NCBI GenBank assembly: GCA_963786225.1
Contig: CAWAYQ010000001.1
Span: forward strand, 186,001 to 250,000
Source of the DNA: Flaviflagellibacter sp963786225
GTDB lineage: Bacteria > Pseudomonadota > Alphaproteobacteria > Rhizobiales > Methylopilaceae
Length of the DNA stretch: 64,000 bases
Direction: 5' to 3'
Within the stretch, counting starts at the first letter, position 1. Each line of letters starts with the position of its first letter. Below are positions 17,134 through 25,200 of the stretch, piece by piece. Under the pieces are notes generated by a model, which was not told where the DNA came from, did not search any database, and was given only the letters and a program-made list of their open reading frames with translations. Both the position numbers and the translations under genes were made by a program.

Positions 17134-18600
17134 TCACACCAACTTGTCCCCCAGCAAAAACTCGAGCACCCGGTCCATCCTGATATGCGGCAAACGCGGA
17201 ATCTCCCATGGGCCCCCCACCTTTGGCGGGCGGAACTTCAGAATCCCGACATCGCCCTCCCCGCCATCCGCGCGGCCCTTGTAGCCCCCGGGCGACAGCG
17301 CGGTTTCCGGATCTTCCGGGAGGTCGCCGGGAAACACTCCGATCTCTTCCTCGCCCGTGAACACCTGGTTGTCCGAGCGCTCGCCCGGCTCCGGCGTGCC
17401 GGCGATGACCGGAAGCTCGTTCTTGCCGCGTTTGGCCAGCGCCTCGCGCGTGGCGCGCACCGCCGAGATGGCCAGCACGTCGACGCGGGCGCCGGCGAAT
17501 TGCGCGCGCTCGCGGGCGCGCTGGACGAGACGGGCGAGGATCGCTTCCAGCCGGTCGTGGCTGGTGTGGTGCAGATGATCCGCCTTGGTGGCGGCGAACA
17601 GGATGCGGTCGACGCGCGGGCGAAACAAAGACGTCAGCCAGGAATTGCGGCCATGGCGGAAGGCGTCGAGCACATCCGTCAGCGCGGATTCGAGATCGGC
17701 CACCGCGTCGGGCCCGGCATCGAGCGCGGCCAGCACGTCGACAAGGACGATCTGGCGGTCGAGGCGCGCGAAGTGATCGCGGAAGAACGGGCGCACGACC
17801 TCGCGCACATACGCATCGTAGCGCCGCGCCATCATGGCAAACAGCGTGCCCGGCTGCGGCACGGCATCCGGAGCGACATCGAGCGGGGCGAAGGTCAGCA
17901 TGGGCGAGCCTTCGAGATCGCCGGGCATCAGGAAGCGGCCCGGCGGCAGTGCCGACAGCGTGTCGCGCGCGGAGCGGGCCGCGCGCAGATAGGACGTGAA
18001 GAGATCGGCGGAGGCTTTTGCTTCGGCTTCGTTTTCCGGCGCTGACGGATCAAGCTTTTCGAGCTGCCTGTGCCAGTCGGCGGCGAGTTTCCTGCGCGCG
18101 CCGCTGCGGCTCATCGCGACGGTCTCGGCGGAAAACTGTGCGTACGTCTTGCCCATCAGGCCGAGATCGAGCAGCCATTCGCCGGGATAGTCCACGATGT
18201 CGAGCGTGAGAAAGGTCGAGCCGCGGCGCTTGCCGAAAAAGGTCTCGGAAGCGAATTCCAGGACAAGGCGCAGCTCCGAAATGCGGCGCGTGGATTCGGG
18301 CCAGCGGCGCTCGTCGAGCAGTGCCTTCAGATGGCTTTCGACGTCGAAGCGCGGCACCGCGTCGTCCGGCTGGGGCGCGAGGCGCGCGCCGATCAGGCGG
18401 CCGTCGGCATAGGCGCGGAACAGCGGCAGCCGGCCGCCCTTGATCAGCGTATTGACGAGAGCCGTGATGAAAACGGTCTTTCCGGCGCGCGACAGGCCGG
18501 TGACGCCGAGGCGCACCGTCGGGTGCAGCGCCTCGGCGGCAACATCGAGCACGTTCGCGGCGGCGATGCGGGCTTCGTGGGTAAGGTCGGAGAGTTTCAT
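17134..18600 (-). CDS. YcjX family P-loop protein
   Basis: 488-residue putative GTP/ATP-binding protein of COG3106. The P-loop is GVTGLSRAGKTVF (near residue 32), followed by switch-like segments LDIVDYPGEWLLDLGLMGKT and RILFAATKADHL, where the last resembles the NKxD/TKxD guanine-specificity motif. The start at ATG 18600 (MKLSDLTHEARIAAANVLDV) matches the family; open frame further upstream is repeat A3. Cytoplasmic or membrane-associated through the YcjF-like partner downstream. In enterobacteria the gene belongs to the envelope-stress response; the same role here is inference. Confidence 0.88.
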   Translation of the reverse strand: MKLSDLTHEARIAAANVLDVAAEALHPTVRLGVTGLSRAGKTVFITALVNTLIKGGRLPLFRAYADGRLIGARLAPQPDDAVPRFDVESHLKALLDERRWPESTRRISELRLVLEFASETFFGKRRGSTFLTLDIVDYPGEWLLDLGLMGKTYAQFSAETVAMSRSGARRKLAADWHRQLEKLDPSAPENEAEAKASADLFTSYLRAARSARDTLSALPPGRFLMPGDLEGSPMLTFAPLDVAPDAVPQPGTLFAMMARRYDAYVREVVRPFFRDHFARLDRQIVLVDVLAALDAGPDAVADLESALTDVLDAFRHGRNSWLTSLFRPRVDRILFAATKADHLHHTSHDRLEAILARLVQRARERAQFAGARVDVLAISAVRATREALAKRGKNELPVIAGTPEPGERSDNQVFTGEEEIGVFPGDLPEDPETALSPGGYKGRADGGEGDVGILKFRPPKVGGPWEIPRLPHIRMDRVLEFLLGDKLV

Positions 18601-18606
18601 GGAGCT

Positions 18607-18741
18607 CCTATCCCTCCCCTGCAAGGGGAGGGCCGAGTGCCGCGCACGCGCACCGGGGTGGGGTCGCGGACACCGAGCAGTACCCCCACCCCGCTCGCGC
18701 TCCGCGCCGAGTCGGCCCTCTCCCACTTCGCGGGTGAGGGA
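18607..18741. repeat. Long intergenic palindromic repeat, family A copy 3 (diverged)
   Basis: Outer arms CCCTCCCCTGCAAGGGGAGG and a matching GGCCCTCTCCCACTTCGCGG, inner arms CACCGGGGTGGGGTCGCG and ACCCCCACCCCGCTCGCG. Same architecture as copies 1 and 2 but with clearly different sequence. Confidence 0.75.
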
Positions 18742-18764
18742 TGAAAGCGTGCCGCCCAACCCGC

Positions 18765-19292
18765 TCATTCGCCCTTGATGCCGAGATGCTTCGGCGTCTC
18801 GAACGCGAACAGCCAGGCTTCCTTCTGCTCGATCGCGGCCCACGGCATGTCCTCGAAATCGAGCACCGCGATCGCCCCGGTCGGGAATTTTTTCTCAAAC
18901 CGTTCGGCGACTTCGGGCTCGGCGCTTTCGGCGAGCATGCCCGTCAGGCTCTCGAGGGCGGGATTGTGGCCGACGAGAAGAAGGGTCCGCACATCCCCCG
19001 CGGTGTCGCGGACGATGCCCAGAAGCTCCTCCGGCGAGGCCCCGTAGATCAGCTTCTCGAACGTGACCTGCGGCGGCGGATCGAAAGCCTGGCTCGCCAG
19101 TTCCCAGGTCTCGCGGGTGCGCACCGAGGGCGAGCACAGGACGAGATCCGGGACGATGCCCTGCTCCTCCAGCCACTCGCCCATGCGGCGCGCGGCATGC
19201 CGGCCCTTCTCGGTCAGGGCCCGGTCGCGGTCATGGGGATAATCTTCGGGCCTGTCGGCCTTGGCGTGCCGGAAAAGAACAAGTCGCAGCAT
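18765..19292 (-). CDS. SixA-type histidine phosphatase
   Basis: 175-residue member of the histidine phosphatase (phosphoglycerate mutase-like) superfamily. The catalytic RHAKA motif is at residues 8-12 (LVLFRHAKADRPE), the second conserved His is in LLLVGHNPALE and the substrate Arg is in SPSVRTRETWELA. The short form without extra insertions fits SixA, which dephosphorylates HPt domains. The start ATG 19292 is chosen because the sequence before it is unlike the family. An HPt protein is encoded about 190 bp away on the other strand, which is suggestive of a functional pair. Confidence 0.85.
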   Translation of the reverse strand: MLRLVLFRHAKADRPEDYPHDRDRALTEKGRHAARRMGEWLEEQGIVPDLVLCSPSVRTRETWELASQAFDPPPQVTFEKLIYGASPEELLGIVRDTAGDVRTLLLVGHNPALESLTGMLAESAEPEVAERFEKKFPTGAIAVLDFEDMPWAAIEQKEAWLFAFETPKHLGIKGE

Positions 19293-19484
19293 GTCGAGGT
19301 GTGGCTTTCGGGCAATGGGTGCACGGAAAAGGAACCCTATCACGCGAGGGCCCCGGCGAATCGTCTGTCGTTAAGCTCCTGTATGTCCAATTGGTCATAA
19401 ATTCGACATCCGTGGCACGGAAACCGAGCCCGCCCCACAGAGGGCGCGACACAAGATAGTAGGGTTCACAAGGAAATAGTCCCG

Positions 19485-19844
19485 ATGTTGGTTGCACAAC
19501 GTGCTGAGTCCGCTTTCGAACGTCCCCTCGACCTCGTCCATCTCTCCCGCCAGACGCTCGGCGACCGCCAACTGGAACGCGAAGTGCTCGCGATCTTTCG
19601 CCGTCAGGCCAGGCAGGTGCTGTTTCAGCTCGAAGCGATGCACGATCCCCTGAACCGTCTTGAGATCGCCCATGCCCTCAACGGCTCGGCAAAGGGCGTC
19701 GGCGCCTGGCGCGTCGCCACCGCGGCCGAGAACCTCGAAAACGCCTCCCGCAACGGCCTTCCGGCCGGCGAGCAGGTCGCGCTTCTCGCCGAGGCGATTT
19801 CCGAGGTTGTCGATGAAATCGACGAGCTTCTGACCGAGGCTTGA
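19485..19844 (+). CDS. Stand-alone histidine phosphotransfer (HPt) protein
   Basis: 119-residue all-helical HPt domain. The phosphorylatable His is residue 63 in IAHALNGSAKGVGAWRVATA; the usual motif is HxLKGSAxxxGA, and here Asn replaces the Lys. No kinase or receiver domain is attached, so it would relay phosphate between a histidine kinase and a response regulator encoded elsewhere. The SixA-like phosphatase encoded next to it is a plausible partner. The start at ATG 19485 is the first in frame. Confidence 0.82.
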   Translation: MLVAQRAESAFERPLDLVHLSRQTLGDRQLEREVLAIFRRQARQVLFQLEAMHDPLNRLEIAHALNGSAKGVGAWRVATAAENLENASRNGLPAGEQVALLAEAISEVVDEIDELLTEA

Positions 19845-19961
19845 GCCCGGTCGCCGTCCGGAGCTATCACAGGCTCTGGCGCTAGAGGCTGTTTCGTCTT
19901 ACATCCAGCGCAGTTTGAGGGGCGGCTTTGCCGCCCTTTGTCTATGTCCCCACGAGAGAAC

Positions 19962-20282
19962 ATGCCCAGCATTACCTTCATCGATTCCGACGGCGAAGCG
20001 CGCACGGTCCAGGCCGTCAATGGCTCGACGGTCATGGAAGCGGCCATCCAGAACGCCATTCCCGAGGTCGAAGCCGAATGCGGCGGCGCCTGCTCCTGCG
20101 CCACCTGTCACGTTTACGTGGACGATGCCTGGACCGAGAAGGTCGGCGGCCCCTCTCCCATGGAAGAAGACATGCTGGACTTCGCCTTCGAGGTCCGGCC
20201 GACGAGCCGGCTTTCGTGCCAGATCAAGGTCTCGGACGCCCTGGACGGTCTGACGGTCCAGACCCCGGCACGGCAGGGGTAA
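19962..20282 (+). CDS. Adrenodoxin-type 2Fe-2S ferredoxin
   Basis: 106-residue cytoplasmic electron carrier. Cluster ligands are in CGGACSCATCHVYV (three Cys, spaced 5 and 2) with the fourth in LSCQIKV. The acidic loop PSPMEEDMLDFAF is characteristic of the vertebrate-type ferredoxins (FdxB) used in heme, P450 or Fe-S pathways. I chose ATG 19962 (MPSITFIDSDGEARTV); a GTG/ATG eight codons upstream has no better ribosome site. A type-2 ferredoxin reductase follows 325 bp downstream. Confidence 0.92.
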   Translation: MPSITFIDSDGEARTVQAVNGSTVMEAAIQNAIPEVEAECGGACSCATCHVYVDDAWTEKVGGPSPMEEDMLDFAFEVRPTSRLSCQIKVSDALDGLTVQTPARQG

Positions 20283-20311
20283 TTCCCGTTCCTTGTACAA
20301 GCCGTGCGCAG

Positions 20312-20395
20312 CGCCTAACTCGGGCTTGCGCGAGGTGGGTAACCGAATGCTCAACTCGGCTATACTTGAGTTGAGTTGTAGATCCGGGGTCCAGG
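20312..20395. repeat. Partial intergenic repeat related to family C
   Basis: Contains CCTAACTCGGGCTTGCGCGA and CTCAACTCGGCTATACTTGA, degenerate forms of the inner hairpins of family C, but lacks the outer CCCGGGAC arms. Probably a decayed copy. Confidence 0.5.
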
Positions 20396-20607
20396 AGCCA
20401 AGTGGCGGCGTAGCCGCCTCTCAATAGAGCTGCAGGAGTTTAGAGGGCCTGCGGCGCGCTTCACTCCGGGGTACTAGCCCTCATTTTAGAGCAATTCCGG
20501 GTTGCCCCGCGGGGCTTCCCCTCTGCATGCGGGCGGTTTAAGACACGCCCACTTTCGAGGCAGTTCCCGTGGCGCGTGCGGCGCCCGCAAATAAAGATGC
20601 ACTGTTC

Positions 20608-21636
20608 ATGACCGAGATCATCAAGACCGACGCCGTCATCATCGGGGCCGGCCCCTGCGGCCTGTTTGCCGTGTTCGAGCTCGGCCTGCTCGACATCAAG
20701 GCCCATGTCGTCGACATCCTGGACAAGGTCGGCGGCCAGTGCGCCGAGCTTTATCCCGAAAAGCCGATCTACGACATTCCGGGCCTGCCCGTGGTGACGG
20801 GCCAGGGCCTGACCGAAAACCTGATGGAGCAGATCAAGCCGTTCGGCGCTGAATTCCATCTCTCGGAGATGGTGCAGAGCCTCGAGCGCCTGCCCGACAA
20901 TTCGTTCCGCCTGAGCACCAATTACGGCACGTTCTTCGAGACCAAGGTCGTCATCATCGCGGCCGGCGGCGGCTCGTTCCAGCCGAAGAAGCCGCCGATC
21001 TCCAACGTCGACGAGTTCGAGAAGGAATCGGTGTTCTACTCCATCCGCAAGATGGAAGAGTTCAAAGGCAAGAACGTCCTCATCGTCGGCGGCGGCAACT
21101 CGGCGCTCGACTGGACGCTCAATCTCGCGCCGATCTGCGGCAAGCTCACTTTGCTTCACCGCCGCGACGATTTCCGCGCCGCGCCCGACAGCGTCAACAA
21201 GATGCGCGCGCTGGTGGCGGAAGGTAAGGTCGATCTGAAGATCGGCCAGGTTCAGGAGCTCAAGGGCGCCGAAGGCAAGCTCGCTTCCGCGACGGTCAAG
21301 GGTTCGGACGGCGCGATCTTCGACATCGAGGCCGAAGCCATGCTGCCGTTCTTCGGCCTGACCATGAAGCTCGGCCCGCTCGCGGAATGGGGCATCCATC
21401 TCAACGAGAACCTGATCCCCGTCGGCACCGAGACGTTCGAGACCTCCGAGCCCGGTATTTACGCGATCGGCGACATCAACACCTATCCGGGCAAGTTGAA
21501 GCTCATCCTGTCGGGCTTCCACGAAGCGGCGTTGATGTCCCAGGCGGCGGCGCGGCGGATCAATCCGGATCGCAAGATCGTGTTCCAGTACACGACCTCC
21601 TCGACGAGCCTGCAGAAGAAGCTCGGCGTCGCCTGA
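20608..21636 (+). CDS. Ferredoxin/flavodoxin-NADP+ reductase, thioredoxin-reductase-like type
   Basis: 342-residue FAD enzyme that moves electrons between NADPH and ferredoxin. The FAD-binding motif is VIIGAGPCGLFAVFELG (residue 10), then GGQCAELYPEKPIYDIPG, the NADP-binding motif VLIVGGGNSALDWTLNL and the C-terminal GIYAIGDINTYPGKLKLILSGFHEA region. The CxxC redox pair of true thioredoxin reductases is absent, which defines this family. The C-terminal extension (FQYTTSSTSLQKKLGVA) is typical. ATG 20608 is preferred; an in-frame GTG at 20569 would add 13 residues. Confidence 0.92.
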   Translation: MTEIIKTDAVIIGAGPCGLFAVFELGLLDIKAHVVDILDKVGGQCAELYPEKPIYDIPGLPVVTGQGLTENLMEQIKPFGAEFHLSEMVQSLERLPDNSFRLSTNYGTFFETKVVIIAAGGGSFQPKKPPISNVDEFEKESVFYSIRKMEEFKGKNVLIVGGGNSALDWTLNLAPICGKLTLLHRRDDFRAAPDSVNKMRALVAEGKVDLKIGQVQELKGAEGKLASATVKGSDGAIFDIEAEAMLPFFGLTMKLGPLAEWGIHLNENLIPVGTETFETSEPGIYAIGDINTYPGKLKLILSGFHEAALMSQAAARRINPDRKIVFQYTTSSTSLQKKLGVA

Positions 21637-22299
21637 GTTCGGCACGCCCCGCTGACACCGATCCACGTCCGGAGTTCGACCGGGGCACGATCGGGCCGAA
21701 GCGTGTAGTGTGCAAGCCACAGGCTTGCACTATTTCAGCTCGCACAACCTAGAGATGCGCCCAATACGCAACCTGCCGCTGTCGGCCGCGAATGAAGACT
21801 GTCGTGCATACACCTATACCGGGCGTTTCGTGACCCATCGAACACATTGTATCCACCTGTGGAACCACAGATTTCGCATCAGGACGTGGAAGCCGATTCG
21901 TTCGTTCTTGACGGTGCCCGCGCGCGTGATGAATCCGCGCGCCGGCTGCCTTCCTGCCGCCTACTTTTCCCTATGTTTTCCACATGAGCCGACGCAGCAA
22001 AGACTGTGTTGCGACACGCAATTCCCGGTATAGTTAAAAAGTCGTTAACGACGTTTGGGACTTTCCTTACAACTTGCATTAAATCGGCACGGACCGTCTG
22101 TAGGATCAAAAGGCGGCGGACTAAAAGCTCTCCTGCGAAGGGCCACTTCGCAAAAAGAGCTGGGGGATCAAGGACCTATTGAGGGTTCTGCAAACGACGG
22201 GCGACGTACGGGCCGGGGGGCACGTTGTCGTTCTATCGTCTGCCTCCAGTAGTACGCGCGGCCGAATTTGTAGTGTACGGCAGCGAGGCAGAAATTAAG
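21637..22299. other. Long promoter region upstream of the growth-pole-type gene
   Basis: No gene supported. It holds a perfect CtrA-type site at 22034-22048 and a GC-poor stretch around 21960-22090 likely to be the promoter. An in-frame TTG at 22225 would extend the giant protein by 25 residues but lacks family-like sequence. Confidence 0.55.
22034..22048. promoter_or_regulatory. CtrA-type binding site
   Basis: TTAA-AAAGTCG-TTAA followed by C, an exact match to the alphaproteobacterial CtrA consensus TTAA-N7-TTAAC. It lies 252 bp upstream of ATG 22300. The consensus and its role in cell-cycle control are established; binding here is inferred. Confidence 0.65.
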
Positions 22300-25200
22300 A
22301 TGGCGACGTATCCCAGCACGGCTCAAAATCCGTCTGACGCGGCTTTGTCCGCGATTGAGTCAGCGCTGAACCTCGACGGGCCTGCGGGCGACGAGGATCT
22401 GTTCGCCCAGGAGGGCGCCCGCTCCGGGTCGACGCTCACCGCTCACCAGCGCGCCGCCAACGACGACGCCCGTTCGTTCAGCCACGTCCTGCATGGCCTG
22501 CAGCGCGGTTCCTCGCGCCTTCCGCTCGTTCTCGCGACTTTGGGCTCCGCCGTCTGGGTCGGCCTCAGCTTCATCTATGCGCGCACCCTTGTTACGCCGG
22601 AATTCGGCGGTCTCGACATCGCGACGCCCGACGGCCTCGGCCGCCTCGCAATGCTCGGCATCATCATTTCTGCGCCGGTCGTGTTCTTCTTTACATTGGC
22701 CGCGCTCGCGCGCCGCGCCCAGGAAATGAAGCTCGTCGCAAGCTCGATGACGCAGGTCGCGATCCGTCTCGCCGAGCCCGCCAAAGCGGGTTCGACCGCC
22801 GTCGCCACCCTCGGCGAAGCGGTGCGCCGCGAAATCTCGGCGATGGACGACAGCATCGACCGCGTGCTGACGCGCGCCGGCGAACTCGAAGCCAGCGTGC
22901 GCGGCGAAGTCGTGACGCTCGAACGTACATACCGCGACAACGAAGAGCGGATGCGCACCCTGATCGACGATCTGCGTCTCCAGCGCGAGACCCTGGTGCA
23001 GAACGCGAGCGAACTCTCCGTCACGATTGCCGACGCCCATACCGGCCTGTCGCGCGAACTGTCGGTTGCGAGCGACGCGCTGACCGCCTCCATCACCGAG
23101 GCCGGCAGCCGCGTCACGCGCGCGCTCGGCGACAAGAGCATCCAGATCACCCAGGCCGTCGGCAATGCCGGCGATACCCTCGTCCAGTCCGTGACGATGC
23201 AGAGCCACGGCGTGATCGACCGCCTGAACGAGACCTCGATCTCGTTCAACCGCAATCTGGCCGACACCTCCGACCGCCTCGCCTCCGAACTCGGCGCCCG
23301 CGCGGTCTCGATCCAGGACACGCTGCTTACCACCTCGAACGACATCGCCCGCACCTTCGACGACCGTTCGCGCGCCGTCGCCGACAGCTTCGTCGTGACC
23401 TCGAACCGCATCTCCGACACGCTCGAGGAACGCGCCCAGTCGATCGGCCTGACCTTGACCACGACGACCGCGAACCTCACCGCGACGCTCGCCGAGCGCG
23501 GCGAAAGCGTGTCGCGCGCTCTGCTCGAGAGCTCGACCATCGTGACGCAGACGCTGTCGCAGCGCGCACAGGAAATCGCCCATACGCTCGTCACGACCGG
23601 CAGCTCGCTGACGACGACCCTGACCGACCGCGCCAGCGAAATGACGGACGCGATCTCCGACACCGGCGCGCGCATCGCCGAAACGATTTCGAGCCGCGGC
23701 GCCCTCGTCAACGAAACCCTGGAACGCTCCGGCAAGATCATCGCGACGACCTTCGTCGAGCGCGCCGAGACCCTGACGCAGACCCTGATGGCGACGAGCA
23801 CCGACATCGCCGCGACCATCACGGAACGCGTGTCCGACGTGAACGACACGCTGAAGAACACCGGCGAAAGCCTCGTCCACGATCTGTCGCTGCGCGGCTC
23901 GGAGATGACGATCAAGCTCGACGAGACGGGCACCCGCATCACCGACGTCCTGAGCGAGCGCGGCGCCCGGCTTGCCGACCGCATGGAAAGCGCGAGCCTG
24001 CGCATCCACGACGCCATTGTCGGCCGCGGCGAAGCCCTGGAGACCGGCCTCGACGAAATCGGCACGCGCGTCATCGAAAGCATGGACAACCGCATTCTCG
24101 CGACGCGCGATGCGTTCGAGCACGGCTCTCGCGGCTTCGAGGACATGCTGACGAGCAGCGCGGCCTCGGTCGAGCGCGTCCTGTCGACGACGTCGAACAG
24201 CATCGCGGAAGCGATCACCGAGCGCGGCGACGCGCTGACGGACCGGCTGAGCGCCACCGCCGACCGCATGCAGGACGTCATCGTGATCCGCGGCGACGAA
24301 CTGGAATCGCGCATCATGGCCGCGACCGGAAGCATCAACGACGCGCTGGTACGCGGCGCCGACACCTTCCACGAAAAGCTCGCCGACCGCGTCAGCGAGA
24401 GCGTGATGCATGTCCGCGACTCGCTCGACGGCGCGGCCACGAGCCTCGGCGACCAGCTGGTCGGACGCGGCAACGAAATCGCGGCTCAGGTTGCCTATGT
24501 CGGCGCCGAACTCGCTCAGTCGATCTCGCAGCGGTCCACCAAGGTCAACGAGGAACTGGCCGAGACCGCCGACGCCCTGGCCCACACCCTGCTCCATCAC
24601 GGCGCGATCGTGACCGACGCCATGTCGGCCTCGATCGGCGAACTCGACATCCTGATCCGGGGCCGCGCGCAGACGATCGCCGACAAGATCGGTACCGACG
24701 CCGTCTTCCTCGAAACGAGCCTCGCCGCGCGCGTGCGCGAACTTGAAGATGTCCTCGACGTGCGCGGACCCGCCGTGGTCCAGGCGATCGAGACCCGCAC
24801 CTCGGCGCTCGAAAGCTCGCTGATCACCGGCACCCAATCGCTGGATTCGACCCTCGGCCGCCACAGCGAAACCATCGATTCCACGCTTGGCCGTCACAGC
24901 GAAGTCCTGCATTCCACGATCGAACGTCACAACGAGGTGCTGGACTCCACGCTCGGCCGCCACACCGAGACGATGGATTCCACGCTCGGCCGCCACGCCG
25001 AGACCATGGATTCGACGCTCGGCCGCCACGCCGAGACGATGGATTCCACGCTCGGCCGCCATGCCGAGACGATGGATTCCGCGCTCGGCCGTCACACCGA
25101 GACCTTCGATACCCTCATTACCCGCCGCGCCGACGAGCTCGACCAGTCCGTCGCCATGCGCCTCGAAGGCTTCAAGGAAAACGCGAGCGAGCGGATCGAA

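Noticed and set aside
24844..25107. Regular 33-bp repeats resembling a CRISPR array
   Set aside because: Units are contiguous without spacers and encode an in-frame 11-residue protein repeat.
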